Assembly: GCF_002019795.1 (NCBI RefSeq) | Contig: NZ_KV917381.1 | Span: 1,175,210-1,239,209, forward strand | Source of the DNA: Bacillus alkalicellulosilyticus | GTDB lineage: Bacteria; Bacillota; Bacilli; Bacillales; Bacillaceae_F | Reading direction: 5' to 3' | Length of the DNA stretch: 64,000 nucleotides | Shown here: positions 41,329-50,296 of the stretch, piece after piece | How the letters are laid out: each line of letters opens with the position of its first letter | Position numbering within the stretch: the first letter of the stretch is position 1 | Notes under the pieces: model-generated | Databases searched by the model: none | What the model saw: the letters and a program-made list of their open reading frames with translations, nothing else | What the model was told of the DNA's origin: nothing | Made by a program: the position numbers and the translations under genes

Positions 41329-42168
41329 GTGACATATCGTATGCTGGCATTATCTATTGATGGAACCCTACTTCGCTCTAATTCCCGATTGAGTAGGCAG
41401 ACTAAAGATGCAATTGAATATGTGAAGGAAAAAGGCGTCTACATTACATTAGCAACGGAGAGGCCATTTCCTGCTGCAAAAAAAATTGCTAAGGCACTGA
41501 AACTTGATAACGTTCTTATTACTCACGATGGTGGTTTTATCGCATCAGATGTTGACGAACCGCTCTTATCTAGAAAACTCCACGAAGACAAAACATTTCA
41601 CATTGCTGAGATTCTTGAGAATTATAAGTGTCATATTCGGTTGTTGCATGAACAGTTTTCGATTGGAAACAAGGTTAGGCAGAAAAATCAATTGATTGCT
41701 CGAATGACACTCGGTATTCAAGACCCATTGTATTATCCAGTGACGTTTGTTGATTCAATTTGTGAACACTTGATGGAAAACCCTGTAGCACCACCAAAGA
41801 TACAAGCTCAATTTTTTAGTGCAGAAGAGGCTCAAGCAGCATCTATGGAGCTTCAAAAAGAAGTTCCAAGCATTGATACGATAGTAAGAGGAGAGCGCTT
41901 GGAAATCGTTCCGAAAGGAATATCAAAAGCGCGGGGCGTACAAGTGGTTGCAAATCATTTAGGAATTTCGTTAGAGCAAGTTGTAGCTATAGGAGCAGGT
42001 GTTAATGATATCGATATGATCACCCAGGCTGGTCTTGGGGTGGCAATGGGTAATTCACCGGAAGAGCTAAAAGCTTCCGCGGATTGGATTACAAGGTCAA
42101 ATGATATGCACGGTGTTGCTTATATGGTGAAAGAAGTCTTTCGAAAACAATTAAAAGTAAATATATAG
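41329..42168 (+). CDS. yhaX: HAD phosphatase, Cof-type, YhaX-like
   Basis: A HAD-IIB hydrolase of 279 residues. The usual DxDG nucleophile motif reads SIDGTLL here: the first Asp of DxD is replaced by Ser in LALSIDGTLL, which would remove the nucleophile and may leave an inactive or altered enzyme. Other motifs are present (TLATERPFPAAKKIAK, KGISKARGVQ, GAGVNDIDMI). YhaX of B. subtilis is a sporulation-expressed member in the same location. GTG 41329 follows AAAGGGGGAT. Confidence 0.82.
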   Translation: MTYRMLALSIDGTLLRSNSRLSRQTKDAIEYVKEKGVYITLATERPFPAAKKIAKALKLDNVLITHDGGFIASDVDEPLLSRKLHEDKTFHIAEILENYKCHIRLLHEQFSIGNKVRQKNQLIARMTLGIQDPLYYPVTFVDSICEHLMENPVAPPKIQAQFFSAEEAQAASMELQKEVPSIDTIVRGERLEIVPKGISKARGVQVVANHLGISLEQVVAIGAGVNDIDMITQAGLGVAMGNSPEELKASADWITRSNDMHGVAYMVKEVFRKQLKVNI

Positions 42169-42179
42169 TATGAGGAGAA

Positions 42180-42222
42180 GTGCTAGAGAGGAGAGACAAA
42201 TCCTTTCTAGCATTTTTTTGTA
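42180..42222 (+). terminator. Rho-independent terminator
   Basis: TGCTAGAGAGGA / TCCTTTCTAGCA stem followed by seven T, after yhaX. Confidence 0.85.
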
Positions 42223-42242
42223 TACAAAGAATGATAAAAGAT

Positions 42243-42437
42243 GATTTGGGGTAATCGCTGAAGAGCGATGGCTTCGCACAATTAGTGAAGGAAAAAGACT
42301 TTGTGGTTCAATCGATGAAGAGCACTGGCTTCGCTCGCTACGTGTCAAACAAAAGAAACCCACTTTTGTTTGACTTTAAAAGAAGGTAGCGGCTTCGCAC
42401 AGTGCTTCTAAGAAAAGACCGCTTTGCGGTTTTTCTT
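42243..42437 (+). repeat. Structured intergenic repeat, copy 2
   Basis: Core module at 42324-42412: ACTGGCTTCGCTCGCTAC, stem GTCAAACAAAAG, loop AAACCCA, complementary arm CTTTTGTTTGAC, then GGTAGCGGCTTCGCACAGTGCTT. It ends with an ordinary hairpin AAAGACCGC-TTTG-CGGTTTTTC. A second, partial GATGGCTTCGCACA unit precedes it at 42268. It lies between yhaX and hemZ. Confidence 0.85.
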
Positions 42438-42499
42438 ATTTGATATCTGACGGGGCATTAGTTACACTTATAGCATTGTAAATAGAAAGGTCGATTGAC

Positions 42500-43984
42500 A
42501 TGATAATAGCGATTACTGGATTAAATGATAAACATAAATTAAATATAGAAAATCTCTCGGCTTTATACTTTGAAGAGGTAACAGTGGATTTTACTCCAAA
42601 AGGAGAAGATATAACAGTTCATTTTACGATTGAGGAAGCTGATGAGTCAGTGCATGTATCGGCTTTGCTTGAAGACAAGATTAAGGAATACTCTTCTTCA
42701 TTCACACTTGAATTTGAACAAAGTGAAGAAAGATTTAAGACGGTAAAAAAAGCAGTAAACCATGTTTATGTAAAACTTCTTACAGAAAAAACGGGTCTTC
42801 AACAACCATGGGGGACATTAACAGGAATTCGCCCAACCAAGCTAATGCATCAACTGCTTCGCTCTGGAATGACAGTGGATGAAGTAAGAACTCGTTTAAA
42901 GACCATTTATTTAATGTCTGATGAAAAGATCTATTTACTAGAGAGAATTGTAGAACGTCAATTAGCCGTTGTCCCAGATTTATACCAGTTAGATAAAGAG
43001 GTCAGCATTTATATCGGTATCCCATTTTGCCCAACAAAATGTGCATATTGTACGTTCCCGGCTTATGCAATCAACGGGAGAGATGGGTCAGTGGTTGCAT
43101 TTTTAGATGGTCTCCACTATGAAATAACAGAAACAGGAAAGTGGCTGAAGGAACACGGAATAAAGGTGACAACCGTTTACTTCGGAGGAGGAACACCGAC
43201 TAGCATTTCAGCAGAACAAATGGATCATTTATATGAAAAAATGTATCAATCATTCCCCAACATGGAAAATATCCGTGAGTTAACAGTTGAAGCGGGAAGA
43301 CCAGATACGATTACACCTGAGAAGATTGAAGTATTAAAAAAATGGAAGGTTGGTCGTATTAGCATTAATCCTCAATCGTTTGAAAATGAAACATTACAAG
43401 CCATTGGACGGCATCATTCTGTTGAGGAAACGATCGAAAAGTATAAACTATCAAGAGCGTTAGGGTTAGAGAACATCAATATGGATTTAATTATCGGATT
43501 ACCAGGTGAGGGAGTACCAGAGATGCAACATACGTTAGATGAAACGGAAAAACTTCTTCCTGAATCGCTAACTGTTCATACATTATCTTTCAAACGGGCA
43601 TCCACGATGACCAAAAACAAAGAAAAGTATAAAGTTGCAGACCGAAATGAAATTTCTGAAATGATGAAATTAACGTATGAGTGGACCAATAACCATGGAT
43701 ACGAACCCTACTACCTGTACCGCCAAAAAAACATTCTTGGGAATCTCGAGAATGTTGGATATGCGATGCCTTCAAAAGAAAGCATTTATAATATTATGAT
43801 TATGGAAGAGTGCCAAACGATCATTGGATTAGGTTGTGGTGCTGCAAGTAAGCTTGTCCAACCAGCAACTGGGAAAATTACAAGGTTTGCAAACCCGAAA
43901 GACCCTCATTCCTACAATGAGAGATTTAAACATTATACTCATGAGAAGTTATTAAAGCTAAATGAATTATTCCATCTACAGTAG
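42500..43984 (+). CDS. hemZ: Oxygen-independent coproporphyrinogen III oxidase-like HemZ
   Basis: A 494-residue radical SAM enzyme. CPTKCAYCTFPAYA holds the CxxxCxxC cluster site, and FGGGTPTS is the SAM-binding GGGTP motif; an N-terminal domain of about 170 residues precedes them, as in HemZ. Members decarboxylate coproporphyrinogen III in haem synthesis without oxygen, though HemZ-type proteins are partly uncharacterised. AAAGG precedes ATG 42500. It lies next to yhaX, as in B. subtilis. Confidence 0.92.
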   Translation: MIIAITGLNDKHKLNIENLSALYFEEVTVDFTPKGEDITVHFTIEEADESVHVSALLEDKIKEYSSSFTLEFEQSEERFKTVKKAVNHVYVKLLTEKTGLQQPWGTLTGIRPTKLMHQLLRSGMTVDEVRTRLKTIYLMSDEKIYLLERIVERQLAVVPDLYQLDKEVSIYIGIPFCPTKCAYCTFPAYAINGRDGSVVAFLDGLHYEITETGKWLKEHGIKVTTVYFGGGTPTSISAEQMDHLYEKMYQSFPNMENIRELTVEAGRPDTITPEKIEVLKKWKVGRISINPQSFENETLQAIGRHHSVEETIEKYKLSRALGLENINMDLIIGLPGEGVPEMQHTLDETEKLLPESLTVHTLSFKRASTMTKNKEKYKVADRNEISEMMKLTYEWTNNHGYEPYYLYRQKNILGNLENVGYAMPSKESIYNIMIMEECQTIIGLGCGAASKLVQPATGKITRFANPKDPHSYNERFKHYTHEKLLKLNELFHLQ

Positions 43985-44103
43985 CAGTTAACATTCGAAA
44001 CCTATTTCCATATTCTTTCGTATAAAGTAAAGAAAATTGAAATTTACTTTTGAATTGTAGTTATGATACACTCTGATTACGTTTAGAAAAGGAGGGATTA
44101 ATA

Positions 44104-44382
44104 GTGGTAGCAGAAATGATTGTAGACATTTTAGTATTGTGGGTAGTCGTCGAAATTTCATTCTTGTTTTTACTAGCTGTGGTAACGAATAACGTAAACA
44201 GCTTTCAAACGGAATGTCGTCATATTAGAATGCTGCAAAAGACATCTATCTCGGAAGCTATTCTTGCTTTGCCACTATTAATGACTCGAAAAATCACATT
44301 TATGAAACGAAAAATCCCTGGATTACGAGACCGTGTGCATGATTGTGACGAAGAAGATTCTTCTTGTTTGCTTTTTACCTGA
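44104..44382 (+). CDS. mifM: MifM-like membrane-tethered arrest peptide
   Basis: A 92-residue peptide directly upstream of a YidC2 homologue. The N-terminus is a single membrane segment (about residues 9-28), the middle is basic and helical (EAILALPLLMTRKITFMKRK), and it ends DEEDSSCLLFT. B. subtilis MifM has the same plan: an N-terminal membrane anchor and a C-terminal arrest region with an acidic DEED cluster just before the end. It stalls ribosomes when membrane insertion is poor, which opens the yidC2 ribosome site. A hairpin sequestering that site is present here (44358-44398). GTG 44104 follows AAAAGGAGGG. Confidence 0.82.
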   Translation: MVAEMIVDILVLWVVVEISFLFLLAVVTNNVNSFQTECRHIRMLQKTSISEAILALPLLMTRKITFMKRKIPGLRDRVHDCDEEDSSCLLFT

Positions 44383-44398
44383 TAACAAACAAGGAGGA
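44358..44398 (+). promoter_or_regulatory. Hairpin sequestering the yidC2 ribosome binding site
   Basis: TTCTTCTTGTTTG (44358-44370) pairs along 13 bases, with G-T pairs, with CAAACAAGGAGGA (44386-44398), which contains the GGAGG for the ATG at 44406. The 5' arm encodes the residues after DEED of the MifM-like peptide, so a ribosome stalled there would open the stem. Confidence 0.8.
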
Positions 44399-44405
44399 AT
44401 AACAC

Positions 44406-45161
44406 ATGTTCACTTATAAAAAAATAGCTTTGCCAATGATACTCTTAACTATTGTTCTTTTAGTAAGTGGGTGCGGCGGCTCTGCTGAACCTATTACGGC
44501 GGATACAACTGGGATTTGGAATCACTATTTCATCTTTCCTTTATCTTGGGTGTTAACGTCTGTCGCAAATATCTTTGATGGAAATTATGGATTATCGATT
44601 GTTCTTGTAACTATTATGATTCGACTTGCGCTTTTTCCTTTAACGTTAAAACAAACACGTAGCAGTAAAGCGATGATGGCTTTGAAGCCAGATATGGATG
44701 CAATTAAACAGAAATATAGTGGGAAATCGAAAGAAGAACAGCAAAAAATGCAGTTAGAGTTAGTAGAGGTATATAAGAAGCATGGAATTAATCCAGTGGC
44801 TGGATGCTTGCCTTTATTTATTCAGATGCCCATTTTACTTGCTTTCTATTACGCCATTATGAGAACAGAGGAAATTGCAGCTCACACATTCTTGTGGTTT
44901 GATTTAGGACAAACGGACCCATTGTTTTTACTACCGATTATTGCTGCTACGACAACTTATTTTCAGGCCAAATTATCAATGAAGCAAGGGACGGAACAAT
45001 TTAAATTATTAATTTATATTATGCCTGGGATGATTTTAGTTGCTGCACTTGCCATGCCTTCAGCTCTTGCTTTGTATTGGGTGGTTGGGAACTTATTTAT
45101 GATTGTCCAAACGTATTTCCTATTTATAAGAAACAGTGAACCGATAGATGTAAAAGCTTAA
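44406..45161 (+). CDS. yidC2: Membrane protein insertase YidC2/YqjG-like (OxaA)
   Basis: A 251-residue lipoprotein of the YidC/Oxa1/Alb3 family. The signal ends VSGC with Cys23 as lipidated residue, and five membrane segments follow. The groove Arg lies in VTIMIRLALFPL, and the C-terminal segment includes PSALALYWVVGNLF. It inserts membrane proteins, alone or with Sec. As second copy it is expected to be made when the main copy (SpoIIIJ) falls short, controlled through the MifM-like leader immediately upstream. Confidence 0.93.
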   Translation: MFTYKKIALPMILLTIVLLVSGCGGSAEPITADTTGIWNHYFIFPLSWVLTSVANIFDGNYGLSIVLVTIMIRLALFPLTLKQTRSSKAMMALKPDMDAIKQKYSGKSKEEQQKMQLELVEVYKKHGINPVAGCLPLFIQMPILLAFYYAIMRTEEIAAHTFLWFDLGQTDPLFLLPIIAATTTYFQAKLSMKQGTEQFKLLIYIMPGMILVAALAMPSALALYWVVGNLFMIVQTYFLFIRNSEPIDVKA

Positions 45162-45165
45162 TTGA

Positions 45166-45262
45166 AGCCGGGATAAAAGGTATTTGAGGGCACTGGAAAG
45201 TAAATTTTTAAACTTTTTCAGTCGCTTACATTCATTTCCTTTTGTCCCGACTTTTTTTGATT
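45166..45262 (+). terminator. Compound terminator after yidC2
   Basis: AAGCCGGGATAAAAGG and CCTTTTGTCCCGACTTTTTTT form an outer stem. Between them lies another hairpin-like stretch (CACTGGAAAGTAAATTTTT with AAACTTTTTCAGTCG), so the terminator seems to have acquired an insertion. Confidence 0.75.
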
Positions 45263-45377
45263 AAAACCTTTTGTTCTCAGAAGAGAAGAAAGAAAAGTGG
45301 TTCTTCTCATATTTCTCACCTATTGCCTAGATATGGAATAGGATGGAGTGAAAAGAACTTGAGGAGGGCTTCAACCT

Positions 45378-45743
45378 ATGCAAAACCAACATGATATGAA
45401 ATCGTTGTGTCAATCGTATATGAATCAGTCAGTAGTTATACAGATGACAGACCAAAAGGTGTATCAAGGAATTATTGAACATGTCGATGATGAGAATGTG
45501 TACTTAGTTGTTCAAACAGACGGTGGAGATATGATGCATCATGGTGGAGAGTATCGAAATGACGAACGCTTCTACGGACCAGGATTTGCACCAGGATACG
45601 GTGCGTTTCCAGGTTACGGATATCCAGGGTGGGGTTATCCTAGACCAGGATATTGGTATGGTCCGCGTCCAGGTTTTGGTCGTCTAGCATTACCACTTGC
45701 TGGTTTAGCTGCTATTTCATTATTGCCGTTCTTCTATATTTAA
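45378..45743 (+). CDS. Small protein with Sm-like start and Gly/Pro/Tyr-rich tail, 121 aa
   Basis: Residues 8-50 (SLCQSYMNQSVVIQMTDQKV, then YQGIIEHVDDENVYLVVQ) look like an Sm/Hfq-type beta barrel, similar to small bacillus spore or coat proteins. Residues 58-101 are rich in Gly, Pro, Tyr and Phe with repeated PGYG, PGYGYPGWGYP and PGYW. A hydrophobic stretch ends the protein. Low-complexity Tyr/Gly tails are common in spore coat proteins, suggesting a role there. Start ATG 45378 has GAGGAGGG upstream. Confidence 0.7.
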   Translation: MQNQHDMKSLCQSYMNQSVVIQMTDQKVYQGIIEHVDDENVYLVVQTDGGDMMHHGGEYRNDERFYGPGFAPGYGAFPGYGYPGWGYPRPGYWYGPRPGFGRLALPLAGLAAISLLPFFYI

Positions 45744-45811
45744 ATAACGAAGAGTGATTCGAATGTCTGTCAGTAGATGTTCGAGTCGCTTTTTTTTGCA
45801 GACAATTCAAA

Positions 45812-46022
45812 GAAGGAAGATGGCTCCGCACACTACACGTACTTTAATAAGAAGTACACTTATTAAAGTACTTTTTAAAAGGTTTTGGGGTTAATTCAGA
45901 GAAGAGCACTGGCTACGCACGCTACGCGTCACCTTAAAGAAACCCGCTTTAAGGTGACTTTAAGAGAGGTAGCGGATGCGCACAGTGCTTATAAGAAAAG
46001 ACCGAATACTGTCTTTTCTTAA
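45812..46022 (+). repeat. Structured intergenic repeat, copy 3
   Basis: Core module at 45908-45994: ACTGGCTACGCACGCTACGC, stem GTCACCTTAAAG, loop AAACCCG, complementary arm CTTTAAGGTGAC, then GGTAGCGGATGCGCACAGTGCTT. Relative to copy 2 the stem has changed on both arms. A preceding unit (ATGGCTCCGCACACTACACGTAC) has the stem GTACTTTAATAAG facing CTTATTAAAGTAC. It fills most of the 340-bp gap before yhaO. Confidence 0.85.
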
Positions 46023-46083
46023 TAGAATATTTGTTCGGTTTTTGTTATAATGGTATGAATATGTTGGGAGAGGGTGAAAAAAA

Positions 46084-47313
46084 GTGGCTGCTATTCGCTT
46101 TATTCATACTGCAGATTTACATTTAGATAGTCCTTTCAAAGGAATGTCACATTTACCTTCAACGTTACTTGAACGAATTCAGGAGAGTACATTTACATCC
46201 TTTCAGTCGATAGTAACTAAGGCGATTGCAGAACAGGTTGACTTCCTTTTAGTTTGTGGTGATGTATTTGATGAAAAAACTCGTAGTTTACGTGCACAGT
46301 CCTTTTTTAAAAAGCAATGTCAACGTCTATACGAACATAAAATTGCCGTGTTTGTTATTCATGGTAACCATGATCATTTGTCTGGTCAGTGGGTCTCGTT
46401 AGATTGGCCTGATAATGTTTACTTTTTTGGTGGTGAAGTATCCTGTCAGCGATATATCACACAGAATAATGTAGTTGTCCATCTTTATGGTTTTAGCTAT
46501 AAGCAAAGAGAAGTAGAAGAAAATATGACTTCCTATTATCGGAAAACTGCTGAAGCTGATTTTCATATCGGCTTGTTACATGGTCAAGCAGAGGGGATGG
46601 GAGGGCACCATAATTATGCGCCTTTTACGATTGCTGAGTTAGAAGCGATTGACTTTGATTACTGGGCGTTAGGGCATATCCATCAAAGGCAGTCTTTAAA
46701 TTCGACAATTATTTACCCGGGAAATATTCAAGGAAGACATCGTAATGAGCAAGGTGAAAAAGGCTGTTTACTAGTTGAAATGAACGAACATGACCATCGA
46801 CAACTCTTCATCTCGACAGCCGATATCATTTGGGAGGAACTTTATGTTGAGATTACTGGACTAGATTCTGAACAACAGTTAATTGATGTTCTTGAACTAA
46901 AAAAAGATGAGCATAGGAAAGATGTTGGTGTTATGATGCACATTGTCTTTATCGGGCATGGACCCTTACATATGTTTTTATCGGAGCAGTCCAACATAGA
47001 GGAAGTTCTATCGATTCTTAATGAAGATGAAAATCCTGAAGTGAATTTTGTCTGGTTTTGCTCACATGACCAAAAGACAACCGGGAATTGGAATAGAGAA
47101 ACGCTAAAAGAGACCCACGATTTTTTAGGTGAACTTCTTAAGGTAAGTGAAACCATTCAAACTGGAAGCGGGGAAGCGCTATTTAAAGAGTTAGTGGAAC
47201 ATCGGAAAGCGAAAAAATATATGACTAAATGGTCTAATGATGAAATGAAGCAAATTATAAAAGATGCGGAGACCTACGTCGTTGAGGAATTAGTAAAGAG
47301 GTGGCAGGATTGA
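46084..47313 (+). CDS. yhaO: Metallophosphoesterase/exonuclease YhaO (SbcD-like)
   Basis: A 409-residue calcineurin-type phosphoesterase with motifs HTADLHLDSPFKG, CGDVFDE, VIHGNHDH, LLHGQ and LGHIHQR, which supply the two-metal site. It is related to SbcD/Mre11 nucleases and forms a pair with YhaN. GTG 46084 follows GGGAGAGGGTG. The stop overlaps the next start. Confidence 0.92.
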   Translation: MAAIRFIHTADLHLDSPFKGMSHLPSTLLERIQESTFTSFQSIVTKAIAEQVDFLLVCGDVFDEKTRSLRAQSFFKKQCQRLYEHKIAVFVIHGNHDHLSGQWVSLDWPDNVYFFGGEVSCQRYITQNNVVVHLYGFSYKQREVEENMTSYYRKTAEADFHIGLLHGQAEGMGGHHNYAPFTIAELEAIDFDYWALGHIHQRQSLNSTIIYPGNIQGRHRNEQGEKGCLLVEMNEHDHRQLFISTADIIWEELYVEITGLDSEQQLIDVLELKKDEHRKDVGVMMHIVFIGHGPLHMFLSEQSNIEEVLSILNEDENPEVNFVWFCSHDQKTTGNWNRETLKETHDFLGELLKVSETIQTGSGEALFKELVEHRKAKKYMTKWSNDEMKQIIKDAETYVVEELVKRWQD

Positions 47314-50126
47314 ACATCGTCTCTATCCACATATATGGGTTTGGGAAATTTATAAATCATGAGATGTCGTTATCTCCTCATTTGCAAGTGATTTACGGAA
47401 AAAATGAAGCTGGAAAGTCTACAATTATGGCTTTTATAAGAGCCATCTTGTTTGGATTTCCGACAAAGCAACGCCAAAGAAATCGTTATGAACCAAAACA
47501 AAGTTCTACTTATGGAGGAAAGGTGACTCTTCTAACGAAACAGAACGGCTGTGTAGTCATTGAGAGAGTAAAAGGAAGAGCGAATGGTGAAGTGTCCGTC
47601 TACTATGAAGATGGGACTACCGCGGGTGAGGAACAGCTCAATCTGATTTTATCAGGTGTCGACCGTTCAATTTTCTGTGGTGTGTTTACGTTTAACCTTT
47701 TTGATTTACAAGGATTAGAACAACTTGATGAAAAAGAACTAGCAACTTTCCTTCACGGAGTAAGTATTGGTGGACAATTGTCTGTTTCTGAAGTAGAGAA
47801 AAGCATTCAAAAAAGACAAAGCGACCTTTTTAAACCACAAGGTAAAAATCCAATGATAAATAAAACGATAGAAACTCTTGAAAAACTTTCGACAGAACTA
47901 CATAGAAAAGAAGCGTTACTTGACCAATATCATCAGCTTGTAGAACAAAAAATGAAAGAAGAGAAAAAACTTGAGAGCGTGACAACTTCTAAGAGAGAGA
48001 AGCAACAAAAGATAAGAGAGCTTGAAAAGTTGGCTGTTATCGCACCAATCTATACAGAAATACAACAAGTTACTGAAAATATAAGGAACTATCCGAAAAA
48101 CGAAACTTTCCCAAGAGATGGACTTACTAGATTAGAACAACTCCTGTTAAGACGACAAGGGCTGGTCGAGAATCAAATTGAACTGGAAGAAAAGCTAGAA
48201 CAAGTAAATGTGAAATTAGCATCCTCTCCTGTCGATGAAAGAGTGTTAGTTTTGCAAGAGGACATTCATCAATTTGAACAAAATGTGTATTCTTCTGAAA
48301 AGATAGATGTAGATATCGCCACGCGTAAAAATGAGATTACTATGGAACAAGAAAACATACGCCACCAAATGGAAGTGCTAGGAAGTCGGTGGACGCTTGA
48401 AGATGTCATGAACTGTAATACAAGTATAGAGGCTAAGGGAAGTCTGAAATCACTTCAAGCGACTGAACGTAGGTTGATTGAAAGACAGTACCAACTTGAA
48501 AAGGAAACTGAACAAAGAGCAATAGTCCTAGCTGAAAAGGAGCAAGCCATTGAAAGAATAAAGGCTGAAATATCCTTCTTTGAAGATGAAAATCAAACTA
48601 AAAAAAATCAAAAATCAAAAGAACAGAATGTTGGACAGGGATTGTATGTTGCGGTGGTTAGTTTGTTTATCGGGTTTGCACTGTTTTCTTTTTTTCAAGA
48701 ACAACTCTCTTTATCAGTGGTGGCATTACTTATCGGTGTCATTGTCCTGGTACTTGGTTTTTTAAATAAAAGCTTTGGAGCAAAATCCGAAAAAAATGTA
48801 GAGTTTCTTGAAGAGAACCGTAGTTATATTGAATTAAAAGCGAAATTGAATTATATGCAACTTGAATTTGATACAGATACGAAAGGATACGAAAGACTAT
48901 GCAATAGATTGGAAGACATCGAAAAGGACTTAGTTACTCTCCGTACAGAAGTAAAAGGTTGGTGTGAGCAATTCGGATATCCACTCTATACCAATGTAGA
49001 ACCACTGGAAACGTCGATTTCAATCGTAATAGAAGTGAAGAAATGTAAATTGAAAATAGATAGACTTGTTCCTGAATTGCGTGAAATTGAAGAAAAGCTT
49101 ATGAAACTCCTTGATAAAAAAGAGTGGATCGAACAGCAAATGGGATTAGGGTCAGGAACATTATCTCAAACGGTAGTTCGATGTAAAAACATGATAGAGA
49201 ATGAAAGTGAAAAAAAGAAAAACCTGCAAGTGCTTACGACATTACAAGAAGAACTTGAAAAGGAAAAAGCGATAACCGATTCAAAGCTTACCATGATAGA
49301 AGAAGAGCTTAACCAGTTATATCAACTTGCTGGCGTCACTAATGAAGAGACCTTTCGTAAATTAGGGTTAGAAATGGCTGAAAGAGAACAGCTTCATATT
49401 GAAAATAAGAGGCTTACAGCTCAATTAGCATCAATCCAACCCGTAGAAAGCGAAAGAAATAGACTAATTTCAATGCTTGTTCACTCTCAAAATAGTATTA
49501 CTATTAATGAGCTCGAAAGCGAGATTGAAGAAATCGAAAGACAAGAAAAAGAAGTAAGAGAAGCAGTCATTCGTTCAAAACAGGACATTGAAAGTTTAGA
49601 AAGTGGCACAAGCTATTCTCGACTTCTACAAGAACTTGAATTAGAAAAAAGTAAGCTGCAAAGTGAGGCCAGGAAATGGGCAACTTTTAAAGCTGCTGAA
49701 ACTATCATACAACAAACAAAAGCGGTGTATGAAACTGAAAAACAACCGGAAGTGATGAAGAAGACAACGGAACTCTTTGCTGATTTGACAGACGGGAAAT
49801 ATCTCCGTGTTTTTGCGCCTGTTAATCAACAACAATTAATCGTTGAAAGGCATGATGGGATTAGGTTTACACCAGAGGAATTGAGTAGAGGAACAAGTGA
49901 ATTATTATACGTTGCGATAAGGTTAGCGCTAGCAGAGTCTTATAACATTCAAGAATCATTTCCTGTTATTATGGATGATATCCTTGTGAACTTTGATGAT
50001 GAAAGAAGAGAGAGACTCGTGCAGAAGATGCTTGAAATTTCTAAAGAGAGACAGGTGCTTTTGTTTACTTGTCATCTTTCTGTTCGCGACTATTTTGAAA
50101 ATGATAGAGTATTAAATCTTCAGTGA
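47310..50126 (+). CDS. yhaN: SbcC/RecN-like ATPase YhaN
   Basis: A 938-residue SMC-like protein. Walker A GKNEAGKST is at residues 30-40; long coiled coils follow. The C-terminal half of the ATPase has LSRGTSELLYVAIRLALA and VIMDDILVNFDDERR. Unlike SbcC, the middle has two hydrophobic segments (LYVAVVSLFIGFALFSFF and LSVVALLIGVIVLVLGFL), so the coiled coil seems tethered to the membrane. TTG 47310 overlaps the yhaO stop and follows AGAGGTGG. Likely a DNA repair complex with YhaO. Confidence 0.92.
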   Translation: MNIVSIHIYGFGKFINHEMSLSPHLQVIYGKNEAGKSTIMAFIRAILFGFPTKQRQRNRYEPKQSSTYGGKVTLLTKQNGCVVIERVKGRANGEVSVYYEDGTTAGEEQLNLILSGVDRSIFCGVFTFNLFDLQGLEQLDEKELATFLHGVSIGGQLSVSEVEKSIQKRQSDLFKPQGKNPMINKTIETLEKLSTELHRKEALLDQYHQLVEQKMKEEKKLESVTTSKREKQQKIRELEKLAVIAPIYTEIQQVTENIRNYPKNETFPRDGLTRLEQLLLRRQGLVENQIELEEKLEQVNVKLASSPVDERVLVLQEDIHQFEQNVYSSEKIDVDIATRKNEITMEQENIRHQMEVLGSRWTLEDVMNCNTSIEAKGSLKSLQATERRLIERQYQLEKETEQRAIVLAEKEQAIERIKAEISFFEDENQTKKNQKSKEQNVGQGLYVAVVSLFIGFALFSFFQEQLSLSVVALLIGVIVLVLGFLNKSFGAKSEKNVEFLEENRSYIELKAKLNYMQLEFDTDTKGYERLCNRLEDIEKDLVTLRTEVKGWCEQFGYPLYTNVEPLETSISIVIEVKKCKLKIDRLVPELREIEEKLMKLLDKKEWIEQQMGLGSGTLSQTVVRCKNMIENESEKKKNLQVLTTLQEELEKEKAITDSKLTMIEEELNQLYQLAGVTNEETFRKLGLEMAEREQLHIENKRLTAQLASIQPVESERNRLISMLVHSQNSITINELESEIEEIERQEKEVREAVIRSKQDIESLESGTSYSRLLQELELEKSKLQSEARKWATFKAAETIIQQTKAVYETEKQPEVMKKTTELFADLTDGKYLRVFAPVNQQQLIVERHDGIRFTPEELSRGTSELLYVAIRLALAESYNIQESFPVIMDDILVNFDDERRERLVQKMLEISKERQVLLFTCHLSVRDYFENDRVLNLQ

Positions 50127-50192
50127 TATAATACTTTATTATTTTTCAAATATTTGTTAAAATAATCAACAAGATAGACAAGGTATTAGGAG

Positions 50193-50227
50193 GGAATCCT
50201 GCTTATTTTGCAAGTGGGATTTTTTCA
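50193..50227 (+). terminator. Terminator-like hairpin
   Basis: AATCCTGCTT-ATTT-TGCAAGTGGGATTTTTTC after yhaN, before the two-component genes. Confidence 0.6.
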
Positions 50228-50296
50228 TATATATACTTATCCGTCATGATTAACGCCTAGTTTCATTGTATTTCATTTTGGGTAGGGGGAAAAAGT

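Noticed and set aside
42151-42363. 70-codon minus-strand frame between yhaX and hemZ
   Set aside because: Covers a terminator and the structured repeat; no ribosome site.
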